This document shows, piece by piece, positions 54,235-62,374 of a stretch of 64,000 nucleotides of DNA. Both the position numbers and the translations under genes were made by a program. How positions within the stretch are numbered: the first letter of the stretch is position 1; every line of letters begins with the position of its first letter. A model generated the notes under the pieces. It saw only the letters and a list, made by a program, of their open reading frames with translations, was not told the DNA's origin and searched no databases. This DNA comes from an uncultured Lachnospiraceae bacterium (GTDB taxonomy: Bacteria > Bacillota > Clostridia > Lachnospirales > Lachnospiraceae), in the NCBI GenBank assembly GCA_951802115.1, contig CATOPL010000001.1, positions 337,790-401,789 on the forward strand, in the 5' to 3' direction.

Positions 54235-57200
54235 TTAATTCATTTCTGCCCTATTTTCAATATGCTTCTCAACTGCTTTTACGTTTTTCTCACCAAACAA
54301 TCCGCACAGACGCCCAAGAAGTTCCTGATTCACCTGAATATTCCGGTTTGCCGGAAGTATCTTTTTCTTATTTTCTTTTTTGACATAGATGATGACTTTG
54401 TCTCTCCCTTCACTTTCCATCAGCGCACGATACAGCTCCGTTTCCCGCCTCTCATATTCCTGCATATCCGCGAACTGGATCCAGAGCTCTTTTTGTATAC
54501 TTTCAAACGGAGTAATCCGCTCCAGAATCAACTTGCTCGCCCGGTCTTCTTCTGCAGAAACACGCCCGCTGACAAAGACTTTGCTGTCCAGATTCAAAAG
54601 CGAGGCATTTTTTTCATAATCTCTCGGAAAAATCAAAACTTCCACCGTTCCAACCAGATCTTCTATCGTAATAAATGCCATCATCTTATTGGTTCTGGTC
54701 GCTTTTACAGTCTTACCGGTAATCATACCTCCAATGACCGCTCTTTCATTGTCCCTGATTTTGGATTCCTCTCCTTCCTCCGGCGGAAGAAAATCTGCGG
54801 TCACATGAGTGATCCCCCTTCTCCATTGTTTTTCATATTCCTCCAGGGGATGCCCGCTGATGTAAAATCCCAGCACTTCTTTTTCAAAGGCAAGCAAATC
54901 TTCTTTTTTATATTCGGAAACATCCGGAATTTTAATCCGAAATGCCGCTTTTTCCTCCTCCGGAACCAGATCAAAAAGACTCATCTGTCCGTCAAATTCT
55001 TTCTTTTTCTTCTGAGCCGTCTGGTCCACAATCTGTCCGTAAACCATCATCATCTGACGGCGATTTGCCGGAAAGCTGTCAAAAGCACCGGATTTAATAA
55101 GGTTTTCAATCGTACGCTTATTAATGTCTTTCCCTGAAGTCCTCTCGATAAAATCGCTGAGATCTTTAAAAGGTCCGTACTCTTCTCTCTCTTTCATAAG
55201 TCCTTCAATTACCGGTCTTCCCACACTTTTAATCGCATTCAACCCATAACGTATAGAGCCTCCGGAAACGGAAAAGACCCCTTCGCTTTCATTGATATCA
55301 GGAGCCAGTATCCCGATCCCCATCTGCCGACAGGTAATAACGTACTCCGATACTTTAGAGGAATTATCAATCACAGAAGTCATCAGTGCAGCCATAAACT
55401 CTACCGGATAATAGTATTTCAGCCATGCGGTCTGATACGCCACCACTGCATAAGCCGCTGCATGAGATTTATTAAATGCATATTTGGCAAAGTCAATCAT
55501 CTCATCATAAATTTTATTGGCGGTCTTTTCAGAGATTCCGCGGACTATACATCCCGGAACGTTCTCTTTCTCATTGCCGTAGACAAAATTCTGCCGTTCC
55601 TTCTGCATAACAGAAGCCTTCTTCTTGGACATGGCGCGGCGAACAAGATCGCTCCTGCCCAGTGTGTATCCTGCCAGCTTCTGCACAATCTGCATCACCT
55701 GCTCCTGGTAGACAATACAGCCATATGTCGGTTCCAGAATCGGCTCCAGCTCCGGACAGTCATAGGTAATCGTCTGCGGATGATTTTTTCCCCGTATATA
55801 TTGAGGGATGAAATCCATGGGACCCGGACGGTACAACGAGATCCCGGCAATGATGTCCTCCAGACTCTGAGGCTTCAGTTCTTTTATGAAGTTCTTCATG
55901 CCTGTGCTCTCAAGCTGAAATACCCCGTCTGTCTTCCCTGTTCCCAGAGAATCCAGCACTGCCTTGTCATTAAAGTCCACATGATCAATATCAAGATGAA
56001 TGTTTCTGTCCTTCTCTGCCAGTTTTACCGCATTTTGAATCACTGTCAGGGTACGCAGGCCGAGAAAATCCATCTTCAAAAGCCCCAGTTCCTCCAGCGT
56101 TGTCATTGTAAACTGCGTCGTCAAAGAGCCGTCCTGCGCCCTGGAAAGCGGCACATATTCCACCACATCTTTCTGACTGATCACGACTCCCGCCGCATGC
56201 ATGGACGTATGTCTGGGAAGTCCCTCCAGCCTTCTGGACATATCCACCAGCTCTTTCACCTGCTCGTTCGTTTCGTAAAGCGTGCGGAACTCCGGATTTA
56301 TATCCAGCGCCCTATCCAGAGTTATATTCAGTTCCTGCGGCACCATTTTGGCAATAGAATCGACAAAAGCATAGGGAAGGTCCATCACCCGGCCTACATC
56401 CCGCAGTACGCCCCGCGCTGCAAGAGTACCGAAGGTAACAATCTGAACCACTCTGTCTTTTCCATATTTTTCCACCACATAGTCGATCACCTCCTGCCTT
56501 CGCTCAAAACAGAAATCAATATCAATATCCGGCATGGACACCCGTTCAGGATTCAGAAAGCGTTCAAAAAGAAGCTGGTATTTGGCCGGATCAATATTTG
56601 TAATTCCAAGGGTATAAGACACCAGACTGCCTGCCGCAGAGCCTCTTCCGGGGCCAACCGCAATCCCATGATCTCTGGCGTATTTGATAAAATCCCACAC
56701 GATCAGAAAATAATCCACATACCCCATTTTCTGAATAATCGAAAGCTCATAAACCAGCTGCTCTTTCAATTCATTCCCGTCTTCCGGGTAACGTTCTGAC
56801 AGTCCTTCCATACACAGCTTATTCAGGTAGTCCCAGGAAGTGTATCCGTCCGGCACATCATACTTAGGAAGTTTTGTCACTCCAAATTCAATTTCCACCT
56901 CACAGCGCATGGCAATTTTATGCGTGTTCTCAAGAGCCTGAAGCGCATAGGGAAAAAGCTCCGCCATCTCTTTGGAAGACTTTACATAATACTGCCCGCC
57001 CTCATAGCGCATTCTGTCCTCATCAGCCAGACGCTTCCCCGTCTGAAGACAGAGAAGAATATCATGCGGCTTCACATCATCTTCATACGTATAGTGAACA
57101 TCATTGGTCGCCACCAGTTCCATACCCAGTTCCCGGCTCATACGCATAAGCGCCTGATTTACCTGCTTCTGCTCCGGAATACCATGGTCCTGCATTTCCA

Positions 57201-57717
57201 GAAAAAAGTTCCCTTTTCCAAAGATCTCTTCATACTCGGCTGCCGTCCGGCATGCCTGCTCATACTGCCCTTTCATAATATCCCGCTGAACCTCGCCTGC
57301 CAGACAGGCGCTCAGCGCAATGATGCCTTTATGATACCTTCGCAGAATCTCCTTATCGACCCGGGGCCGGTAATAAAATCCTTCCGTAAATCCAATAGAC
57401 ACAATCTTCATCAGATTCTGATACCCCTCATTATTTTCCGCCAGCAGCACCAGATGATAATACCGGTCCTCTCCCCCTGCCGTTTCCTTATCAAACCGGG
57501 AATCAGGCGCCACATAAACCTCGCAGCCGAGAATAGGACGGATCCCCTGCGCTTTCGCTTCCTTGTAAAAATCAATCACTCCATACATCACTCCGTGATC
57601 CGTAATCGCCGCACTGTCCATCCCCAGTTCTTTCACCCGCGATACATATTCTCTGATCTTATTAGAGCCATCCAGCAGACTGTATTCCGTATGCACATGA
57701 AGATGCGTAAAATTCAT
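54235..57717 (-). CDS. dnaE: DNA polymerase III subunit alpha
   Basis: An 1160-residue replicative polymerase. The N-terminal PHP domain begins FTHLHVHTEYSLLDGSNKIR. The catalytic triad is in PDIDIDFCFERR near residues 395-405, and GPGRGSAAGSLVSYTLGITN precedes it. The tudor/OB region (VGTVEVLIFPRDY) and short tail complete it. This is the DnaE type without a proofreading exonuclease domain; a separate PolC is expected elsewhere in this phylum. Confidence 0.98.
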   Translation of the reverse strand: MNFTHLHVHTEYSLLDGSNKIREYVSRVKELGMDSAAITDHGVMYGVIDFYKEAKAQGIRPILGCEVYVAPDSRFDKETAGGEDRYYHLVLLAENNEGYQNLMKIVSIGFTEGFYYRPRVDKEILRRYHKGIIALSACLAGEVQRDIMKGQYEQACRTAAEYEEIFGKGNFFLEMQDHGIPEQKQVNQALMRMSRELGMELVATNDVHYTYEDDVKPHDILLCLQTGKRLADEDRMRYEGGQYYVKSSKEMAELFPYALQALENTHKIAMRCEVEIEFGVTKLPKYDVPDGYTSWDYLNKLCMEGLSERYPEDGNELKEQLVYELSIIQKMGYVDYFLIVWDFIKYARDHGIAVGPGRGSAAGSLVSYTLGITNIDPAKYQLLFERFLNPERVSMPDIDIDFCFERRQEVIDYVVEKYGKDRVVQIVTFGTLAARGVLRDVGRVMDLPYAFVDSIAKMVPQELNITLDRALDINPEFRTLYETNEQVKELVDMSRRLEGLPRHTSMHAAGVVISQKDVVEYVPLSRAQDGSLTTQFTMTTLEELGLLKMDFLGLRTLTVIQNAVKLAEKDRNIHLDIDHVDFNDKAVLDSLGTGKTDGVFQLESTGMKNFIKELKPQSLEDIIAGISLYRPGPMDFIPQYIRGKNHPQTITYDCPELEPILEPTYGCIVYQEQVMQIVQKLAGYTLGRSDLVRRAMSKKKASVMQKERQNFVYGNEKENVPGCIVRGISEKTANKIYDEMIDFAKYAFNKSHAAAYAVVAYQTAWLKYYYPVEFMAALMTSVIDNSSKVSEYVITCRQMGIGILAPDINESEGVFSVSGGSIRYGLNAIKSVGRPVIEGLMKEREEYGPFKDLSDFIERTSGKDINKRTIENLIKSGAFDSFPANRRQMMMVYGQIVDQTAQKKKKEFDGQMSLFDLVPEEEKAAFRIKIPDVSEYKKEDLLAFEKEVLGFYISGHPLEEYEKQWRRGITHVTADFLPPEEGEESKIRDNERAVIGGMITGKTVKATRTNKMMAFITIEDLVGTVEVLIFPRDYEKNASLLNLDSKVFVSGRVSAEEDRASKLILERITPFESIQKELWIQFADMQEYERRETELYRALMESEGRDKVIIYVKKENKKKILPANRNIQVNQELLGRLCGLFGEKNVKAVEKHIENRAEMN

Positions 57718-57752
57718 CCTTCTTCTCCCAACCGCTTTCTTTCGTTTTTTCT

Positions 57753-57780
57753 ATTATAACCCATCTGCTGTAAATCTCAA
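57753..57780 (-). promoter_or_regulatory. Promoter of dnaE-pfkA-rRNA methyltransferase
   Basis: Minus strand TTGAGA and perfect TATAAT, spacer 16. Confidence 0.7.
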
Positions 57781-57796
57781 AGAAAAGTTTACATGC

Positions 57797-57825
57797 AAAA
57801 AGAGCGTCCGTATCCGGACGCCCTC
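57797..57825 (-). terminator. Rho-independent terminator after the HPr-like gene
   Basis: Minus strand GGGCGTCCG pairs with CGGACGCTC around GATA and is followed by TTTTTG. Confidence 0.85.
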
Positions 57826-57845
57826 AACACGCTTCTGAATGCTGA

Positions 57846-58079
57846 TTAGCCATTGATCATAAAGGACAACAGTTTGTCAATATCCTCTTTCTCATATGCG
57901 ATGATCTCCAGTTCAGGAATCTCACCGTTGGAAAAAATATTCGCAAGAGACACATACTGACAAAGCTTGGACTTCAGATTCAGTCTGTCTCCTTCACCCG
58001 TTACCAATTCTACTTTTCCTGCACAGTTATCTACCACTTCAAAAAATTTGTTTACGTCTTTAATGTTCTGTACTTTCAT
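57846..58079 (-). CDS. HPr-like protein lacking the phosphorylated His
   Basis: A 77-residue protein starting at 58079 after AAGGAG. The middle and end (RLNLKSKLCQYVSLANIFSN, ELEIIAYEKEDIDKLLSFM) line up with the HPr helix and last strand (LKSIMGVMSLG and EADALAAL). The N-terminal GLHARPA active-site loop with His15 is absent; VNKFFEVVDNCAGKVELV takes its place. It therefore cannot act as a PTS carrier and may be a regulatory or scaffolding relative. Family assignment is by eye and tentative. Confidence 0.6.
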   Translation of the reverse strand: MKVQNIKDVNKFFEVVDNCAGKVELVTGEGDRLNLKSKLCQYVSLANIFSNGEIPELEIIAYEKEDIDKLLSFMING

Positions 58080-58112
58080 GTTCTTAATCTCCTTTCCTTC
58101 TTTACGACACCT

Positions 58113-58141
58113 ATTATACGCAAGGTTTCCAAAGATTGCAA
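58113..58141 (-). promoter_or_regulatory. Promoter of the HPr-like gene
   Basis: Minus strand TTGCAA and perfect TATAAT, spacer 17, with a short leader to the start. Confidence 0.85.
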
Positions 58142-58287
58142 GTGCTTTTTTGCTCCGATTTACAGGCCTTTCCGCTAACGGAGGCTCTGCTTTGTTCACC
58201 TTGCCTGCAAAATATATATTCCTCCGACCGGTTTTCGTTATTTTCAAATACTTTGATAATCAAAACAATATCCGAGCCTATAATTTC

Positions 58288-59118
58288 TTATATTTTCCGA
58301 ATACTTTTTTCTGTAATTTCGATGCATCCTTCCTTCAAAAGCAGTCCCACGGCACGTTTAAACGCATTTTTACTCAAAGAGAATTCCCTTTTTATGACTT
58401 CCGGAGACGCTTTATCTGTAAACGGAAGCACACCGTCAAACTCTTCGATTACTTTCATCACTTGCTCCGCATCTGCATTTCTCTGTACATATCCTTTTTC
58501 TCTGATACTAAGGTCAAGCTTCCCGTCCGGTTTTACGGCAGTCACTCTTGCCTCTATCCGCTCACCGACTCCTGCCTGTCCAAAAAATTCCCGGCTTGGT
58601 ATCAGTCCGGAATAACAGTCATCCACTGCCACGAAAGCGCCAAAATTTCCGCTGACCTGATACACCGTCCCCCATACGTGATCCTCTTTCTGATAGGGAC
58701 TGTCTGTCCTCAGATATTCATATACATTCATCGTCGCGCACAGTCTTCCACTCTTGTCCGTATAAAGTCCCACCAGGCATTCTTCGCCTGCACGTACTTT
58801 CTTTGTCTGCTGCCGGAAGGGCAGAAACAAATCTTTTTCTAACCCCCAGTCTAAAAATGCCCCGATTTTTGTCACTTCTTTTACGGTAAGTCTCGCTATG
58901 TCGCCGATCGAAAGCTTTGGGCGGGCGGTCGTTGCAATCAGACGGTCCTGAGAGTCTTTATAAAGAAAAACTTCCAGTTCATCCCCCACCTGCGCACCTT
59001 CCGGAACCTGTTTTGCCGGAAGCAGCACTCTCTCTTCAGGACGCCCGTCCTCCGCCAGATAAACACCAAAATCCACTTTTTTTGCGATCACAAGTACCTG
59101 TGTCTTTCCTAACTCCAT
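58288..59118 (-). CDS. cvfB: S1-type RNA-binding protein, CvfB/YitL family
   Basis: A 276-residue protein with several S1-like OB folds (LSIGDIARLTVKEVTKIGAF, YQVSGNFGAFVAVDDCYSGL, VTAVKPDGKLDLSIR) and a C-terminal winged helix (PEVIKREFSLSKNAFKRAVG). This matches CvfB, a regulator of virulence and RNA in Gram-positive bacteria. It follows the thioesterase gene by 60 bases. Confidence 0.9.
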   Translation of the reverse strand: MELGKTQVLVIAKKVDFGVYLAEDGRPEERVLLPAKQVPEGAQVGDELEVFLYKDSQDRLIATTARPKLSIGDIARLTVKEVTKIGAFLDWGLEKDLFLPFRQQTKKVRAGEECLVGLYTDKSGRLCATMNVYEYLRTDSPYQKEDHVWGTVYQVSGNFGAFVAVDDCYSGLIPSREFFGQAGVGERIEARVTAVKPDGKLDLSIREKGYVQRNADAEQVMKVIEEFDGVLPFTDKASPEVIKREFSLSKNAFKRAVGLLLKEGCIEITEKSIRKI

Positions 59119-59178
59119 ACGATCTTCTCCTACTCTCTTCTGCCGGGAATCTCTGTTGCTTTCCTGAATCTGTTTCTG

Positions 59179-59880
59179 TCATTTAAATTCCACCACCGCA
59201 TAAGGTCTGCCTTCCCCGTCACCTAAAAGAACCATATAACCGTCGCTGCAGCTTCCCACACGGGGATAAATTCTGTCATGAAGCATGGCCGGCTTTTTAT
59301 ATTCTGCACGCATCTGATGAATCACGAAGTCCTCTGGCAGATACTGTCCCGCAAGCTGTACATACTGTCCATTATTCACATGATGGTTCACATCCAGATG
59401 CTGGATATGTATGGTAAAGGTTTCTCTTTCTGTCAGTACTCCCGGCAGCCGGATTCTCCCCGTCTCTCCTTCCACAGCAAGCTCTGTTTCCAGTTTGTAA
59501 AGCGAACGAATCTCCTCGTCTACCAGAGTCGGGCGTTGTCTGTTCGTATCCATGAGCACCCATTCAGTATCCGCACACGCAGCCATATTCCCTTCTTGAT
59601 CCATCAGACGGAAATTCCTCTGACCCGTCAGGTTTCCGAAAGCGTAAGGCCAGGTTCCGATTCGAATATGTTCTGCCAGACCGGGATAACGGTAAACAAT
59701 AATTTTCCAGGAACGCAGCACCCACATCCTGTTTCTTTCTTCCAGAAAATCTATCCCAATGCCGAGATCTTCCGACTGAAAGGTACTGCAGTCCTGAAAC
59801 GCATTGAGGATTGCCGTCAGTGTCATCCTGCGATTCTGGTCCACCTCCGTAAAACGTACCCGACTGTCATATTCATACAT
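59179..59880 (-). CDS. Acyl-ACP thioesterase
   Basis: A 233-residue double-hotdog enzyme of the FatA/FatB-like bacterial group. YDSRVRFTEVDQNRRMTLTA and WVLRSWKIIVYRYPGLAEHI form the first hotdog; the catalytic HLDVNHHVNNGQYVQLAGQ contains the Asn-His pair of the second. It releases free fatty acids from acyl carrier protein. The start at 59880 follows AAGGA; an upstream extension is not typical. Confidence 0.92.
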   Translation of the reverse strand: MYEYDSRVRFTEVDQNRRMTLTAILNAFQDCSTFQSEDLGIGIDFLEERNRMWVLRSWKIIVYRYPGLAEHIRIGTWPYAFGNLTGQRNFRLMDQEGNMAACADTEWVLMDTNRQRPTLVDEEIRSLYKLETELAVEGETGRIRLPGVLTERETFTIHIQHLDVNHHVNNGQYVQLAGQYLPEDFVIHQMRAEYKKPAMLHDRIYPRVGSCSDGYMVLLGDGEGRPYAVVEFK

Positions 59881-60077
59881 ATTCTCATTCCTTCTTCCCC
59901 AGATTTTCAAACACGCTCCGGACAGTTTTATACTGGCTTTTGTCACTCAGGCCCGCCATTTTCTCCGTATTTCGACTTCCGTACAATGCAACAGTCGAAA
60001 AATAATGTCTCTGTCAGCCTGATCCGCAACGGCCCCATCGTATTTCATTATAATCGCAGCGCCCGCAAAAATCCACC

Positions 60078-60203
60078 TTAAGTTTTAGATATGAGAAAGA
60101 ACAGGCATATCCCTGCCAGTATAATTTCCATCCATTCCCTTATTCCCAGATCCAGTTTTCCGGCAATAACATATATCATTAATATCATTACCCCAATCCA
60201 CAT
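60078..60203 (-). CDS. Small membrane protein, 41 residues
   Basis: Found by direct reading: MWIGVMILMIYVIAGKLDLG onward, ending FFLISKT. The start has AGAAGGG six bases upstream, and a consensus promoter lies at 60260-60288. Two short hydrophobic stretches flank a charged KLDLGIREWME turn, suggesting a helical hairpin in the membrane. No homologue recognised. It precedes the thioesterase gene on the same strand. Confidence 0.55.
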   Translation of the reverse strand: MWIGVMILMIYVIAGKLDLGIREWMEIILAGICLFFLISKT

Positions 60204-60259
60204 TCCAAACCCTTCTCTTTTGTTCCGTCTGTATTCTGCCTCTTGCTTCTTTTAGTCAT

Positions 60260-60288
60260 ATTATAATTCTATTAGTCAATATTTGCAA
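60260..60288 (-). promoter_or_regulatory. Promoter of the small membrane protein (and perhaps the thioesterase)
   Basis: Minus strand TTGCAA and perfect TATAAT, spacer 17. The same palindromic TTGCAA could serve the plus strand as well (see XRE gene). Confidence 0.7.
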
Positions 60289-60325
60289 TGAACTTTTTAT
60301 CTTAATATAAGAAGGGGTGATATGT

Positions 60326-60661
60326 ATGAAAAATATTGATTATACTGCCATGGGCGGTCGCATTCGAAACGCACGGCTCGACGCAGGATTGTCTCAGTCG
60401 GAACTGGCAGAAAAATGTAATCTGTCCGTTTCTTTTCTCGGGCACATTGAACGGGGCAGCCGGAAAATGTCTCTGGAAACACTGGTAACTGTCTGTGAAG
60501 TTCTGAATCTGAGCGCAGACTATCTTCTCCAGGATGAACTGCCCGGCAGCGATGCAGTCATCGGAAACATTATTGCATCTGTTAAAAAACAAGGTTCCTA
60601 TCAATATGACCGTTATATAACCATTATCAAAGCTCTGGCTGAGATTTCAGACAAACTTTAA
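60326..60661 (+). CDS. XRE family helix-turn-helix regulator
   Basis: A 111-residue protein. The Cro/CI-type HTH covers residues about 8-62 (IRNARLDAGLSQSELAEKCN, LSVSFLGHIERGSRKMSLET). The remainder is a short helical tail. The start at 60326 follows AAGGGG; an in-frame GTG at 60317 lacks a site. A possible promoter, TTGCAA and TATAAG with spacer 17, would place the start point almost on the ATG and exclude the binding site, so the real promoter is probably the TATAAT at 60262. Confidence 0.85.
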   Translation: MKNIDYTAMGGRIRNARLDAGLSQSELAEKCNLSVSFLGHIERGSRKMSLETLVTVCEVLNLSADYLLQDELPGSDAVIGNIIASVKKQGSYQYDRYITIIKALAEISDKL

Positions 60662-60746
60662 AGCAAACCGGGCAGAATCTGTACACTTCTTCAGGATGAT
60701 ATGGTTGATAAGACATTTAACAGAAATAGAAAAATGCAAAAAGCAA

Positions 60747-60856
60747 ACAAAAAGATGCTGTAAAATGTCGAACTGCTCCTGATAATCAGCGATGCTGTGC
60801 AAGCGAAAACAACGCGCTGATCACTAATGCAGAATCACATTTTACAGCACCTCTTT
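60747..60856. terminator. Long-loop terminator between convergent XRE and SGNH genes
   Basis: GATGCTGTAAAATGT pairs with ACATTTTACAGCAC; inner pairing CAGCG/CGCTG. On the minus strand it is followed by TTTTTG, so it mainly serves the SGNH gene. Confidence 0.75.
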
Positions 60857-60876
60857 GGTACTGAAACGATGCAGAA

Positions 60877-62373
60877 TCATCTGACTGCGTTTTTATTATC
60901 CCCTTTTGTATCAAATCGAACCCGATCAATTACCCTCATGGTCATATGATCATAGACGACGATATTAAAACCTCTTTTATTTACAGTATACTCCACTCCA
61001 TCAATTTCGATCTGGGCCTTTTTCCCTGCTTCAGCCCCCTGGCTTGTGATACTGTAAACAGACCGGCCGTTTCGAAAGCTTCCTGTTCTTGTAAGCCCCT
61101 CTTTGCTGATCTGCTCAATGACAGGTTCCCCCGGATTCAAAACCGCATAGTAACTGTAACCCGGCCTCTCACTCACATCAATTTTCAGCCCCAGTTCTTT
61201 CAGCGCCTGCTTCACTTCATCTGAAAACTTGCCGCCCGCATCTTCCTGTACAGAAATAAATACCGAATAGCAGGAATCATCAACCGCTTTTAAATACTCA
61301 GCAAAATCAGATATGTGCGTCAACTCACAGTTTTTAATAATCTGTGTATAATAATCTTCTGTGTTCTCCCACTGCTCGTCGCCAACCGCAGCAACACCGT
61401 ATGTTTCTGACAGTATCTTACCAATATACTGCGACATTTTTATGGAACCCCACAGATTTTCATGACCGATAACATTTTCCCTGGGAAGTACTGCTCCAAT
61501 GTTCTCATAATGCTGCTTCTCACACAAATTATAATAATCAAGCTCATGCTCTTCTGCGTATCTGGTAAGACCGTTATGTATTCCGTCATTCATTTTATTT
61601 CCGGGAAGACTGACCAGAATAAGACGAATCTGGTTTTCTTTACAAAGTTCTACTGTCCGATTCAAATATTCCATCATAAGAGTATTCACAGATGCATCAA
61701 AATCTTTATAGCTGTCAGGTTCTTTCAGCTCAAACGGTTCATATGGATATTCATTGTAATCTGCGATGGCAGAGTAGCCCTTCAGCTCCGCATGCCGGAT
61801 TCTCGACAGATCTATATCATATTCCGTCAGAGAATTCCACCGGGAGTGAAATCTGATATTCGTCAGATAGTAACTCAGTTCTGACTGCGCTTCGTCAATC
61901 GTACAAAGATCCTTCACTGCTTCTGCTTTGACCCGGGACCATTTCATCGGATCAAGACATTTCCTTGTCAGCCCTTCTGTAGTATTGATCTTACTTTCCG
62001 GATGTATCGTCATCAAAAATCTCGTATCCAGTACAACCGCCTGCGGGTTCTGAAATCTGAGCGCTTCCTTCAGCCAATAATAGCTCAGAAAAATACTTTG
62101 CTGTTCACTTCCCAGATTATAGCTTCTGATACCATATAGATTATAAATCTCCTGCGGCGAAAACGCGTTTACGCATACACTGGATCCGAGAAACAGTACA
62201 TCTATACTGTTCTCTCTCATTTCATAAAACTGTTGATAGGACGATGTTGTCGGCCATGTACTGTTTGCATAAATATATTTGGGCACCAGGATCTGATTAA
62301 CAGCAGACAGCATCGATATCAGCATGCCAAGAAACAGCACGCTTCTTACAATACCTTTCACTTTTTTCGGCAT
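60877..62373 (-). CDS. SGNH-type acyltransferase partner with C-terminal ILEI-like domain
   Basis: A 498-residue membrane-anchored protein (hydrophobic segment about 8-30). IDVLFLGSSVCVNAFSPQEI is the SGNH block with the nucleophile Ser near 64, as in DltD/AlgJ-type partners of MBOAT enzymes. From about residue 345 the sequence follows the ILEI/FAM3-like beta-sandwich: SVFISVQEDAGGKFSDEVKQ, SYYAVLNPGEPVIEQIS and RGFNIVVYDHMTMRVIDRVR. The start at 62373 follows GGAGG, which is encoded by the last codons of the MBOAT gene. Confidence 0.82.
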   Translation of the reverse strand: MPKKVKGIVRSVLFLGMLISMLSAVNQILVPKYIYANSTWPTTSSYQQFYEMRENSIDVLFLGSSVCVNAFSPQEIYNLYGIRSYNLGSEQQSIFLSYYWLKEALRFQNPQAVVLDTRFLMTIHPESKINTTEGLTRKCLDPMKWSRVKAEAVKDLCTIDEAQSELSYYLTNIRFHSRWNSLTEYDIDLSRIRHAELKGYSAIADYNEYPYEPFELKEPDSYKDFDASVNTLMMEYLNRTVELCKENQIRLILVSLPGNKMNDGIHNGLTRYAEEHELDYYNLCEKQHYENIGAVLPRENVIGHENLWGSIKMSQYIGKILSETYGVAAVGDEQWENTEDYYTQIIKNCELTHISDFAEYLKAVDDSCYSVFISVQEDAGGKFSDEVKQALKELGLKIDVSERPGYSYYAVLNPGEPVIEQISKEGLTRTGSFRNGRSVYSITSQGAEAGKKAQIEIDGVEYTVNKRGFNIVVYDHMTMRVIDRVRFDTKGDNKNAVR

Positions 62374-62374
62374 A

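Noticed and set aside
55462..56799. 445-codon plus-strand frame opposite dnaE
   Set aside because: Lies wholly within the coding sequence of dnaE on the other strand; His/Arg-rich composition typical of antisense frames.
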